A stretch of DNA of 31,073 bases from an uncultured Muribaculaceae bacterium (GTDB lineage: Bacteria > Bacteroidota > Bacteroidia > Bacteroidales > Muribaculaceae): NCBI GenBank assembly GCA_910584055.1, contig CAJTZS010000048.1, forward strand, positions 1 through 31,073, written 5' to 3'. Positions 8,001 through 16,314 of this stretch are shown in pieces (within the stretch, counting starts at the first letter, position 1; each line of letters starts with the position of its first letter). The notes under the pieces are model-generated. The model saw only the letters and a list, made by a program, of their open reading frames with translations. It was not told the DNA's origin and made no database searches. The position numbers and the translations under genes were made by a program.

Positions 8001-11000
8001 AAGCTTGTTGACAACGGTATTCACTATGTCTCCGTCATTCTGGCAGAAAGAAATTGTGGCTTCCGGATTATTGAAACCGGCGATTCCTCCGGCGCATGTG
8101 AGACCATAATTCACCTGACCTGCATTATAGCATTTTGTGATCAGTCCCTTGCCGGAGTTGAGACCGGCTATGCCACCGGTGTAGCTTGTCACTGCATTGA
8201 TTGTTGCATAATTGCGAACATTCTGGATTGTTCCGAGGTTGGCTCCTACCACCGCGCCGGAATAAGTCAGGAACATAAACTCGTTGTCTGGAGCGATTGT
8301 GAGATTGCGCACCGAGCCTTCAGCTCCGATGGCAGAGAAAAGCCCATAATAACCTTTTGAAAGCTTGGTGTCGGCTTTTCCCGTATTATCGAGTACTACA
8401 GCATTGAGTTTAAGTCCGTGAACCTGATGATATGTCCCGTCGAATGAACCGCTAAACGGACGACAAGTTCCGGCAGCTACACCTTGGAAATCTTCTGCTT
8501 TCGAGAAGTCGATGTCGTTGGGCATCACGAAGTAGTCGCCACGGTGAGCCTGTCCATATGTTCCGACAGCTTCATCGAGTTTCTTCCAATCTTCAACGGT
8601 GCTGAGCAGGAACGGGTCGTCTTTAGTCCCTTCTCCTTCGAACACTTTTGGAACCACGGCCAGGCGGTAAAGCTTCAAACCCCAGCCATCGGCACTTGTG
8701 GCTGTTACCAGCGCGTTGGCATACTGATCTTTTATTGTAACTTCGTTGCCGTTCATTTTCAAGGCGGCTGTCTCGGTGGGTGTCTCCCCAGCCTCGGCAT
8801 CATAATCAAGTGCCCACGTCACGTTATCTGCCGGGACAACTTTGAACGATACTTTTACTTTTATGCAGTCATCGTTGTCGCGCATAACCAAAGGCGCGGC
8901 GGAAAGTGCCTGGGCTTGGGAAGCAGCCGATGCTGTCAGCACCGGATAGAGTCCTTCGGTTATTTTCCAACCTTTGGAATCCCAGCCTTCCGGCAGTCCG
9001 GAAGTTAACTGTGCGGTAGTTTTGCTCCATTCGGGGTAGCTCATACCCAGCACCTGACTGTCATACCAGCAATTCTTGAAAGTCACCTCATAAGGTTTGG
9101 GGCCTTTAAATCCGCTGCTTAGGAACGTGTCCCCGAAAAGTCCCTTCATCGGGTCTGTCGATGTGGAGATAATCTGACCGGAGGTGTAGCACTCGCTAAC
9201 ATCGCTGATTCCCTTCATATAGGGATCTTTATCTGTAGAATAAACATAAGATACCAGAAGGTAACCTACGAGGCCACCGACCTGATCACTTTTATCCGTC
9301 TTTATGATTGTGCCCGAATTGTAGCAACGGTTTACCTTTGAATCGGAAAGCATTCCGATAAGTCCACCTGTGCTCGTTTCTCCTTCATCGGCACTTGTCA
9401 TGCCCCCAATGACTGCTCGTTTAGCTGAGATCGCCGCTGTATTGAAACAGTCTGTCATTGTAGCCTGATAGAGATATCCGACCACACCGCCGAGATGGGC
9501 GTAGCCAAGTTTGTCTGCGATAGTGCCGGAGACGCTACAATCGGAAAGATTTCCTATCATCATTGTTCCCACAATACCTGCACCTTCCTTGTAAATAGTG
9601 GATTGCGAGCCGTCAAGAGAGATGGCTGCATTAACAGTGCAATTCTTGATGTCAGCGCGAACTGATTGCCCCGCTATACCGGCTGCTGTACAGACCGATG
9701 TCACCGAACCACTGAAGCTACAGTCTGTCAGCACGCCTCCTTCGGCGAGATTCCCGACTATACCACCGCCAAGCACTCCATCGCAGTCAACAGAAGAATT
9801 GTTGACCGTTATTCCACTTATCTTGCCAGAGGCTTCTCCGGCAAGAACGCCCATATTCTCTCCAATTCCTGTTACGAACGCCTTTTCGAACTGAATGTCT
9901 TTTATCACACCGCTTTTGCCGATAACTCCGAAAAGTCCTGTATCGTGGAAACCTTTTCCGTTGGCAGAAAAATTGGAAATCTTATGACCTTTGCCGTCAA
10001 AAGTTCCCTCAAAGGGTGCGGAGGTATTTCCTATAGTCGCCCATGACGTGGATGATTTGCCTGTAAAGTCTATATCGGAGCCGAGTTCGAAACAAATGCC
10101 CGCGAAACTCTCTCCTGCATCGCTCATCATGGCAAGATTGTCAAGATCTCCTACGGTCTGTATCACATAGGGAGATTCAGCAGTGCCGTTTCCGGGTAGG
10201 TTCAATGTGACGGGCTCAGGATATTTGATTTCTGCATCGCATGCAATCTTGATATCGTTCCAAGCGTACGCGATTGTGGTAGGTTGACTTTTGGCAGATA
10301 TTACGTAGCCTGGGATTGTGAAAGATCCCTTGCCGTCTCCTTGAAGGATCATGTTTTCTTTGCTGTTGACTTTGACACTCCATTTTGAAGTAGTCTCGTC
10401 ATAAGTAAAATCAGCAGGATAATTGCAGAATGGACCATAAAGCATGTTATTGTAAATCACATGAGGTGACACAAGAATGCGCTTGTCAGTGGTAAGTCTT
10501 CCTGTAAGCACGTCGCTGGTGGGAAGATTGCAGAAACCGTAAAGCGTCATCTCGTTGGCAGCCGTCTGTTCAAACAGGGCCTCATACATGGAAAGCTTGT
10601 TTTGGCTGATATTATACCCAGATATCACTGTGTTTGGTGTCTTCAGGTCTGAAGACTTGAAGATGTTGAACAACTGACCGTAATATTTGCCTCTCACCGG
10701 CTCCCCGCCTTCTTCTGCAGGGGGATCCATCTGCGTCACGGCAAGTCCCCAGGTGGCCAATCGGATGGACCCGTCTTCCAGAACGAATCCGTGGAGGTCG
10801 CCCTTGACCATATAGAATTTAGGTGCACCGTCTTCACCGATTTCTATACGCAAAGGAACAAGGCTTACTTCTCCATACGTGGAATGCGTATATACAACCT
10901 GCTGAGGTATGGTGACCAGGCCGGAATAGGAATCTACATTTATCTCTACGGGTTCTTCACGTCCATAAAGACCCGATAATGTGTATGAACCTGCATTTTC

Positions 11001-11438
11001 TCCATCTTCGAGGGTTAAACGGAAAGAATACATAATATCCTTGTAGTTCAAATCCTTAGAGATTAAAGTGCCGGTTTCGAGTTTTGAAGACTTGGTGACG
11101 TTTGCCATCTTCAGTCCGATAGAAGGCTCTGGATTAACCCACTGTGGCTGAGCCTGAGCTGCGAATTCATCCTGCGTTGCAGATAGCGGCGATTCGCAGA
11201 ACTGCAGTTCCGTTGGATCGGATGCTGCCAGCATTTCTTTCAACGATGCCTTGTAGTCCGGCATTTCTGTCGCAAACTTGTTGGTTTGCGCCCCTTTCTC
11301 CATGGAGGTTGTCTGCTCCGGCATAACGGATGTCATGGCAGACTTCCCGATTTGCGCCTTTTCGATGCGTGGAAGTCCGGCCGTGGCCGCCAATATGCCC
11401 AACAGAGCCACCGAAGTTGGTAGTAGTCGTTTTAACAT
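5049..11438 (-). CDS. Giant secreted GLUG-repeat (beta-helix) surface protein
   Basis: This 2129-residue protein starts with a signal peptide (MLKRLLPTSVALLGILAATAG). Residues of roughly 90-400 form a beta-rich N-terminal region. Three long modules follow, each opening with a Gly-x-Gly-Thr block and an (I/L)-x-T-x-x-D-(L/W) line: GNGTAESPYVIQT near 416, GEGTKDDPFLLST near 933 and GEGTAEAPYLIKT near 1374. Each then has a D(I/L)DF strand and a FDG/LDG...H...N turn, and passes into many short repeats of the type CYNSGTI...GGLVGY, typical of GLUG motifs and predicted to form a right-handed beta-helix. The last 55 residues (VEIIDLSGRKVMDP...YIIRTIF...VEKRIVQN) resemble a type IX secretion sorting tail. 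GLUG proteins are generally surface adhesins or glycan-facing proteins; the ligand is unknown. It is divergent from the C10 protease gene. Confidence 0.85.
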   Translation of the reverse strand: MLKRLLPTSVALLGILAATAGLPRIEKAQIGKSAMTSVMPEQTTSMEKGAQTNKFATEMPDYKASLKEMLAASDPTELQFCESPLSATQDEFAAQAQPQWVNPEPSIGLKMANVTKSSKLETGTLISKDLNYKDIMYSFRLTLEDGENAGSYTLSGLYGREEPVEINVDSYSGLVTIPQQVVYTHSTYGEVSLVPLRIEIGEDGAPKFYMVKGDLHGFVLEDGSIRLATWGLAVTQMDPPAEEGGEPVRGKYYGQLFNIFKSSDLKTPNTVISGYNISQNKLSMYEALFEQTAANEMTLYGFCNLPTSDVLTGRLTTDKRILVSPHVIYNNMLYGPFCNYPADFTYDETTSKWSVKVNSKENMILQGDGKGSFTIPGYVISAKSQPTTIAYAWNDIKIACDAEIKYPEPVTLNLPGNGTAESPYVIQTVGDLDNLAMMSDAGESFAGICFELGSDIDFTGKSSTSWATIGNTSAPFEGTFDGKGHKISNFSANGKGFHDTGLFGVIGKSGVIKDIQFEKAFVTGIGENMGVLAGEASGKISGITVNNSSVDCDGVLGGGIVGNLAEGGVLTDCSFSGSVTSVCTAAGIAGQSVRADIKNCTVNAAISLDGSQSTIYKEGAGIVGTMMIGNLSDCSVSGTIADKLGYAHLGGVVGYLYQATMTDCFNTAAISAKRAVIGGMTSADEGETSTGGLIGMLSDSKVNRCYNSGTIIKTDKSDQVGGLVGYLLVSYVYSTDKDPYMKGISDVSECYTSGQIISTSTDPMKGLFGDTFLSSGFKGPKPYEVTFKNCWYDSQVLGMSYPEWSKTTAQLTSGLPEGWDSKGWKITEGLYPVLTASAASQAQALSAAPLVMRDNDDCIKVKVSFKVVPADNVTWALDYDAEAGETPTETAALKMNGNEVTIKDQYANALVTATSADGWGLKLYRLAVVPKVFEGEGTKDDPFLLSTVEDWKKLDEAVGTYGQAHRGDYFVMPNDIDFSKAEDFQGVAAGTCRPFSGSFDGTYHQVHGLKLNAVVLDNTGKADTKLSKGYYGLFSAIGAEGSVRNLTIAPDNEFMFLTYSGAVVGANLGTIQNVRNYATINAVTSYTGGIAGLNSGKGLITKCYNAGQVNYGLTCAGGIAGFNNPEATISFCQNDGDIVNTVVNKLGAKYVMNTVGGISGDNLGVVENCVNNATVRGYNKVGGIVGHTSAQSNNGHVRGNVNNGVVTAHNTNTTDRGGVIGQVVGSPEISGNWYDASLNVNGGANNKTMQGVTGLSSSEMISATEMEGTSGLDFKEGSYPVLRSFANEEASKALRAIYVAFAPKQLRTNVLVDVPLAKADGLVFSLRDNAFVIEGDMLKGATPEGLALTTDSITATLNDKYSKSFMINAVPVVLDGEGTAEAPYLIKTPADWNKLAEFMETSKWEYLGNHFKVDADLDFAGDSIKVLGVNGTNFQAILDGASHTVKNYKYDNPNQIWSRLKGPNLYTGKYLGLIGNLGGSGVVKNFVLDGEFKAYGYAASMVGENYGTVENIVNKGSVQTTGDNYAAGIVYRSHENAIIRNCVNEGEVISKKGYASGIVNLTLEGSLVEGCVNKGSIQTTNTAAVAGIAYSLGGGMKECHNKGTLTATSNIAGIVNTVAATGWMEGCSNSTDLDFSGLTKPASNIFGIANSLTNRKTDSPEGTGFIKDCHNTGIIKGGATIIGAIGTIGHGWTVSDCSNTGDVIAVNPKSALAAGFASKVGGAKEIALLSTIERCYNSGVVSGAASGVAGFIATAENFSYLADCYNLGDVTNAAADLATGGVVGKHNGFMERCFNSGNVVTAGYAGGGLVGYMAKGDKTYPAKMLNSFNIGDVTSTYNGNSTNGNAGGLGGYLSTCDKEVPHSAINCYNTGNITAENRSAGLFAGAFSPLAVVENCYNAGKVTCNQPDSQGRYYWSGTTFSNNYKYVLSEGDTVLMLAGHKNCFYDSQLNPGQEFRSVTGSKKTTDQLRKLKISEGFINPEHGGFPLLTAFKDHDVANAGSALVLLASKTGEAYDNVTEAIMLVGPTEAEWTATGALSIENGKAIPTATGEASVTCKHKGFSKTFVLKVTSVPDVSNVEDSFADKDVKSVEIIDLSGRKVMDPQPGQVYIIRTIFNDGTTKVEKRIVQN

Positions 11439-11759
11439 AAAGGGTAATTTTAAAATTAAACAATAATTGATTTCTAAAATTATATACAGTTTTGATCCAT
11501 GAGTGGATATAGGTGTAGCAATAGGAATCCAGAACCTGTTTCTCTTTTTTTTCTACATGTGATTTAAAAATTTTGAGTAAAATTATTAATATTTTTCATA
11601 CACATCGAATATATTAACATTAATTAACATTCAAATTGCTTTTATTATAACGATTGATTGCTTTTTTTAAATTTGTATTGATTAAAAAAATAAAAAAATG
11701 TTATTGAAATTTGAATCTAAATATTAATTTTGTAAAAAATATAACTAAATTCCATTAGT
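11439..11759. other. AT-rich divergent promoter region
   Basis: These 321 bases separate two divergently transcribed secreted-protein genes. The sequence is strongly AT-rich with runs of A and T and holds no ORF worth annotating. The plus-strand side carries a good promoter match for the protease. On the minus-strand side only a weak TAATTTTA-type box is visible, at about 30-45 bases from the giant gene. Confidence 0.6.
11703..11732 (+). promoter_or_regulatory. Candidate promoter of the C10 protease gene
   Basis: TAATTTTG at 11725-11732 fits the Bacteroidetes -7 box TAnnTTTG, and ATTG at 11703-11706 lies 18 bases upstream where the -33 TTTG-like element is expected. Transcription would begin near 11739 and give a leader of about 20 bases, without a clear Shine-Dalgarno sequence, as is common in this phylum. 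Confidence 0.5.
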
Positions 11760-14537
11760 ATGAAGAAAACACTACGATTATTAGCGCTATTACCCTGTTG
11801 CATGTCAATTGCATTTATTGCTGATGCAAAACCGTTGACTCCGGGTGAGGCTGTAAATCGAGCCCTCGGCTCGCCCTCGGTTCGGATGATGAAAAAAGCT
11901 CCAAAAATATCAGGTGTGAAGCTTGCTCATACTTTCAATGTCTCGGAGAGCGATGCCACCCCGATGGTATATGTGTTCAACAAAGGAGGTGGAGATGGTT
12001 TTATAATGACTCCCGCAGACGATTCGTTCCCAGCTGTGCTCGGCTATGGAGACAGCGGCATCTTCGATGCTGCGAAAGTGTCTCCGGCGATGTTATGGTT
12101 TATGGAAGGATATGCCAAGGAAATGGCGTGGACTTTGGAGAATGATCCCGATTACGCCACGCGTGCCGAAGCATCCGACGATAGTTGGACTCCGGTTGCT
12201 CCACTCTTGAAATCGAAATGGGATCAGGGGCTTCCTTACAGTCTAATGTCGCCAACTCTCGATGTAACTGACTCGGACGGCGCTGTGACGCAGAAGGTCC
12301 CCACTGTCACTGGTTGTGTGGCAACCTCTTTGGCTCAGGTGATGTATTATCACAAATGGCCGGATGTCGGTGTCGGTTCAAATAGTTACGACTGGGGACC
12401 ATACAGGGATGTGGTTCAGAAGAAGCTTTCATGTGATTTTTCCAAATGCAAGTTCGCATGGGACGATATGCTTGATAAATATGAGTATGACGCGCAGGGT
12501 AATCCAACTTGGACTGATGCTCAGGCGAACGCGGTTGCGGAGCTGATGTATGCCTGCGGCATATCGGTAAACATGAACTATAATATGGAACAGGCCGGAG
12601 GTAGCGGTGCCGTGTCGCGCGATCAGGGTCATGCGCTTGTGGAGAATTTCAAGTACAGTCGTGCTCTACGCTATAAATATCGTGACTATTGCACTTCCTC
12701 TGAATTCGAGAAAATTATATATGATAACCTCAAGGAGGGATTACCGGTGCTTTATAATGGCCGTGGCGATGCCGGTGGGCATTCTTTCGTGTGCGACGGT
12801 TACGCCGGACGTCATTATTTCCATTTCAATTGGGGATGGAGCGGTGTCAGTGACGGATATTTTTATCTGGCTCGTCTCAATCCCTCAAGCCTTGGTATAG
12901 GAGGTGCTACAGGCGGCTTTAATTCGAATCAGGGGATAAGCTATAATATCCGTCCGGTAAAAGACGGAGTAGATACGGGCACGGAGGAAGCGCCTTATTT
13001 TATTTGCTGCGGTAATTTTACATTCTCAAATCAGAGGGATGATAAGTCCAATAACGGACAGGTTCTGACGTTCTCTGTTTTCAAGGTGAAAGATCCAGTT
13101 ACATATACTGAAGGTTTTTGGAATATGTCAGTTACACCTTTCACCGGCTATCTGGGTGTCATTGTGAAGGATGAGACGGGAAATGAAACATTTGTTCCCG
13201 GCCTTACATGTGAAAATGTACCCAACGGTTCGGGATTTAAAGAGGTTTCAGCATATCTTGAGGAGTTCCCGGAGGGACGATACACCATATATCCGGGATA
13301 TTATGATACAAAGCTTGAGGATGGGGACTATATTAGAGTTGTCAACGGATATAATGACCACGTTTATATGACCGTTGCGGCTGATGGCTCTCGTTCATTT
13401 GTTGATGGGACAAAGAGTGAGGGGTTGACCACAGCTCCTGAAATGGCCGTGACAAGTTTCAACTACAGCGGAAAGGTCTATGCCAACCAAGCTCATGATT
13501 TCTTGATGACCGTGGCAAATTACAGCCCTGATACGGATTATTACGGTGGCTTGACGATGGTGCTGAAGGATTCCAAGGGGAGGGAGTTGAGCACTATGCC
13601 TCTTGGTAGATACGATCTACCTGCCGGACAGACATTGCCTTTAAGTTTCAGCCTGACACTTGACTTGCAGCTCAAGATGGACTTTACGGTATCTTTCCGG
13701 GATGCTTTTGGACGTGACCTGCCGGGCGACTATCCTCTGGAGGTTGCAGGTAAGGGTAATGAATTGAAGACTGACCTGCGTGTGATGGCTTTCTCTCCGA
13801 CAGATGTTGAACCTCATTCTTCCAGCAATGCCGTGACCATCCGTATAGGGAATTACGGATCAAAGGATATAATAGCCCCGAAATTTTCTGTAGGTGTGTT
13901 CAAAGTTGGTGAGACACAAGGAAAGGGCTGGACATTCTCTTATCCAAGCCTTACCATGCAGTCAAATTATATTTATAATCTCAGTGTCTCCCTACCTTTT
14001 GATCTTGAAGAAGGGGAATATAATGTTCAGGTGACATATTATAAGAAGGACGCGGATGGTAATGATACTGATGAAAGAGAATTGATAAGTTCGGGCATAA
14101 TGCTCCGTTCGGGTTATCCTGTCTCTTCCCTCGAAATGGAAGAAGATGATCTTGAGATGAATCCAGGGGAGAGCGCGCGGCTTTTGGCTAAGATCCTGCC
14201 GGAGAACGCTACTTTCAGAATTCTTACCTGGACCAGTAGCAATCCGTCTTGTGTGACCGTTGACAATACAGGCTCTCTCAAAGCTGTGGCTCCCGGACAT
14301 GCATATGTGACAGTTACGGCTTATAACGGTATTTCCACAACGCGTAAAGTATTGGTAAAGGGTGGATCTTCGGGTGTTGAGTCGATTGGCGTTGATGAGT
14401 GTGAGGAAATTCTGGCAGTTTATACTGTAAGCGGTTCGAAAATTCTTGAATCGCCGACTCCGGCTCAGATGGATGCTCTCGCCAAAGGAATATACATAGT
14501 TGTTACGCAAAGCGGTAGTCACAAGCTTGTGAAGTAG
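11760..14537 (+). CDS. Secreted C10-family (streptopain-type) cysteine protease
   Basis: This 925-residue protein starts with a signal peptide of about 23 residues, followed by a streptopain-type propeptide (about 25-140) with the GFIMTPADDSFPAVLGY segment. The peptidase C10 domain spans about 140-400. The nucleophile is Cys186 in TGCVATSLAQVMYYHKWP and the catalytic His is His341 in GGHSFVCDGY, followed by FHFNWGWSGVSDGYF (Asn357 and Trp residues of the active site). Downstream are beta-rich regions, a bacterial Ig-like (BIG2) domain at about 788-868 (ILTWTSSNPSCVTVD, GHAYVTVTAY), and a short tail VYTVSGSKI...GIYIVV...HKLVK resembling a type IX secretion sorting domain. C10 enzymes of Bacteroidales are secreted zymogens that can cleave host proteins; the substrate here is not predictable. 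All catalytic residues are present, so it is probably active. Confidence 0.9.
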   Translation: MKKTLRLLALLPCCMSIAFIADAKPLTPGEAVNRALGSPSVRMMKKAPKISGVKLAHTFNVSESDATPMVYVFNKGGGDGFIMTPADDSFPAVLGYGDSGIFDAAKVSPAMLWFMEGYAKEMAWTLENDPDYATRAEASDDSWTPVAPLLKSKWDQGLPYSLMSPTLDVTDSDGAVTQKVPTVTGCVATSLAQVMYYHKWPDVGVGSNSYDWGPYRDVVQKKLSCDFSKCKFAWDDMLDKYEYDAQGNPTWTDAQANAVAELMYACGISVNMNYNMEQAGGSGAVSRDQGHALVENFKYSRALRYKYRDYCTSSEFEKIIYDNLKEGLPVLYNGRGDAGGHSFVCDGYAGRHYFHFNWGWSGVSDGYFYLARLNPSSLGIGGATGGFNSNQGISYNIRPVKDGVDTGTEEAPYFICCGNFTFSNQRDDKSNNGQVLTFSVFKVKDPVTYTEGFWNMSVTPFTGYLGVIVKDETGNETFVPGLTCENVPNGSGFKEVSAYLEEFPEGRYTIYPGYYDTKLEDGDYIRVVNGYNDHVYMTVAADGSRSFVDGTKSEGLTTAPEMAVTSFNYSGKVYANQAHDFLMTVANYSPDTDYYGGLTMVLKDSKGRELSTMPLGRYDLPAGQTLPLSFSLTLDLQLKMDFTVSFRDAFGRDLPGDYPLEVAGKGNELKTDLRVMAFSPTDVEPHSSSNAVTIRIGNYGSKDIIAPKFSVGVFKVGETQGKGWTFSYPSLTMQSNYIYNLSVSLPFDLEEGEYNVQVTYYKKDADGNDTDERELISSGIMLRSGYPVSSLEMEEDDLEMNPGESARLLAKILPENATFRILTWTSSNPSCVTVDNTGSLKAVAPGHAYVTVTAYNGISTTRKVLVKGGSSGVESIGVDECEEILAVYTVSGSKILESPTPAQMDALAKGIYIVVTQSGSHKLVK

Positions 14538-14583
14538 TTGAGAAGAAAATTGCCCGCAAGTAATAAACCATGCGAATAAATAG

Positions 14584-14614
14584 TGAGGGGCGATGCTCGA
14601 AGCATCGCCCCTCA
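14584..14614. terminator. Perfect 14-bp stem-loop between convergent genes
   Basis: tgaggggcgatgct (14584-14597) pairs exactly with its complement at 14601-14614 across a 3-base loop. It lies between the stop of the plus-strand C10 protease (14537) and the stop of minus-strand guaA (14643). On the minus strand the stem is followed by the fairly U-rich CACTATTTATT, so it likely ends the purine transcript and may act in both directions. A REP-type extragenic palindrome is the alternative. Confidence 0.65.
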
Positions 14615-14642
14615 TTTGTTGTGTGGTGTATATGTGTCATCC

Positions 14643-16169
14643 CTACTCCCACTCGATCGTTGCAGGCGGCTTGGAGGAGATGTCGTAGACAACGCGGTTG
14701 ATGCCGCGGACCTTGTTGATGATCTCGTTGGAGGTCTTGGCAAGGAATTCGTAGGGGAGGTGAACCCAGTCGGCCGTCATGCCGTCGGTGGAAATCACGG
14801 CGCGCAGGGCCACGCAGCTCTCATATGTGCGCTCGTCACCCATCACGCCGACGCTCTGTACCGGCAGGAGCATCACTCCCGCCTGCCACACCTGGTCATA
14901 AAGACCCGCCTCGCGGAGTCCGTCGATGAAGATTTTGTCTGCATCCTGAAGGATACGCACTTTCTCCGGCGTAACCTCTCCGATGATACGTATGCCGAGA
15001 CCCGGTCCGGGGAAAGGATGGCGTCCGAGAAGACGCTGATCCATATCCATCGCCTTGCCTACCCTGCGGACCTCATCCTTGAAGAGGAGTCGCAACGGCT
15101 CCACAATCTTGAGGTTCATCTCTTTGGGAAGTCCGCCCACGTTGTGATGGCTCTTGATGGTGGCTGAGGGCCCTTTCACGGAACAGCTTTCGATAACGTC
15201 GGGATAGATGGTGCCCTGTGCAAGCCATTTGGCATTCTCAATCTTCTTGGCCTCGGCGTTGAATACCTCCACAAAATCCCTTCCGATAATCTTGCGCTTC
15301 TGTTCCGGGTCTGTAATGCCCTTCAGATCGCCATAGAAACGCTCGGAAGCGTCAACACCGATGACATTAAGCCCCATGTTCTTGTAGGAGTCGAGAACGT
15401 CCTCAAACTCGTTCTTTCGCAGCAGGCCGTTGTTAACGAAAATACAGGTGAGGCGGTCGCCGATGGCTTTGTGAAGCAACATGGCTGCCACGGAGGAGTC
15501 AACACCTCCCGAAAGACCGAGGATTACGCGGTCTTCTCCAAGCTTCTCTTTCAACTCCGCTACGGTCGTTTCTATAAAAGACGCGGGACTCCAGGAGCCG
15601 TCGCATCCGCAGATGCCGAGCACGAAGTTCGAGAGAATCTTAGTGCCGTCGGTGGAATGATACACCTCCGGATGGAACTGTATCCCCCATGTCTGCTCGC
15701 CCTCGATATGGTAGGCTGCGGCCTTTACGTTTTCCGTTGAACCGATTATGCGGTATGTCTCCGGCAAACGGGTGATGGTGTCGCCATGGCTCATCCATAC
15801 CTGTGTGGGTGAAGGAACGCCGAGCATAAGGGCATCTTCCGGCTCTACCACTGTGAGCATGGCGCGGCCGTATTCGCGAGAGGGAGCGCCCTCTACTTCG
15901 CCGCCATACTCGTTGGCGAGAAGCTGAGCCCCGTAGCATACGCCAAGCAAGGGAAGCTTTCCTTTGATTGCACTGATGTCAGGTTTCGGGGCGTCCGCGT
16001 CGCGCACGGAAGCCGGGGAACCGGAGAGTATCACGCCCTTCACGTCCGCATCGAGTTCCGGAATATTGTTGAAGGGGTGAATTTCGCAATATACATTCAG
16101 CTCGCGCACGCGGCGTGCGATGAGTTGTGTATATTGCGAACCGAAATCTATGATTAATATCTTCTGCAC
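14643..16169 (-). CDS. guaA: GMP synthase (glutamine-hydrolysing)
   Basis: GuaA amidates XMP to GMP with ATP and glutamine in the cytoplasm, the last step of the guanine branch. The 508-residue length is normal for the fused form. Residues 1-190 are a class I glutamine amidotransferase with Cys78 in LLGVCYGAQ and the His166/Glu168 pair in FHPEV. The ATP-pyrophosphatase P-loop SGGVDSS lies at 220-226, and the C-terminal dimerisation domain ends in the family-typical PPATIEWE. It is the last gene of the purine cluster, after guaB, but separated from it by 145 bases of AT-rich palindromic repeats. All catalytic residues are present. Confidence 0.97.
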   Translation of the reverse strand: MQKILIIDFGSQYTQLIARRVRELNVYCEIHPFNNIPELDADVKGVILSGSPASVRDADAPKPDISAIKGKLPLLGVCYGAQLLANEYGGEVEGAPSREYGRAMLTVVEPEDALMLGVPSPTQVWMSHGDTITRLPETYRIIGSTENVKAAAYHIEGEQTWGIQFHPEVYHSTDGTKILSNFVLGICGCDGSWSPASFIETTVAELKEKLGEDRVILGLSGGVDSSVAAMLLHKAIGDRLTCIFVNNGLLRKNEFEDVLDSYKNMGLNVIGVDASERFYGDLKGITDPEQKRKIIGRDFVEVFNAEAKKIENAKWLAQGTIYPDVIESCSVKGPSATIKSHHNVGGLPKEMNLKIVEPLRLLFKDEVRRVGKAMDMDQRLLGRHPFPGPGLGIRIIGEVTPEKVRILQDADKIFIDGLREAGLYDQVWQAGVMLLPVQSVGVMGDERTYESCVALRAVISTDGMTADWVHLPYEFLAKTSNEIINKVRGINRVVYDISSKPPATIEWE

Positions 16170-16185
16170 TTCAATTAATGCTTAA

Positions 16186-16304
16186 TTTTAATGTTAAATG
16201 TTTAATGTGCAATGTTAAATGTTTAATGTGCAATGTTTAATGTGCAATGTGTAATGTTTAGAACCTAATGTCATTAAACATTACACATTTAACATTAAAC
16301 ATTA
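16186..16304. repeat. AT-rich tandem/inverted repeat block between guaB and guaA
   Basis: Units built on aatgttaaatgtttaatgtg are repeated head to tail: two perfect 21-bp copies at 16190-16210 and 16211-16231, then shorter variants to 16260. After about 10 unrelated bases the complement follows (cattaaacattacacat at 16272-16288, then taacattaaacatt at 16290-16303). The transcript of this spacer can fold into a long A-U-rich hairpin directly after the guaB stop codon. A closely similar block sits between purB and purA. Confidence 0.75.
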
Positions 16305-16314
16305 TTCATAAGGA

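Noticed and set aside
7689..8360. 223-residue plus-strand frame opposite the GLUG gene, with others nearby (8484-9008)
   Set aside because: These are antisense shadows of a long repetitive gene with clear GLUG repeats on the minus strand; the Cys/His-rich translation is an artefact of the repeats.
13992..14615. 207-residue minus-strand frame opposite the end of the C10 protease gene
   Set aside because: It overlaps a well-supported coding region and the stem-loop at 14584-14614, and has no family resemblance.
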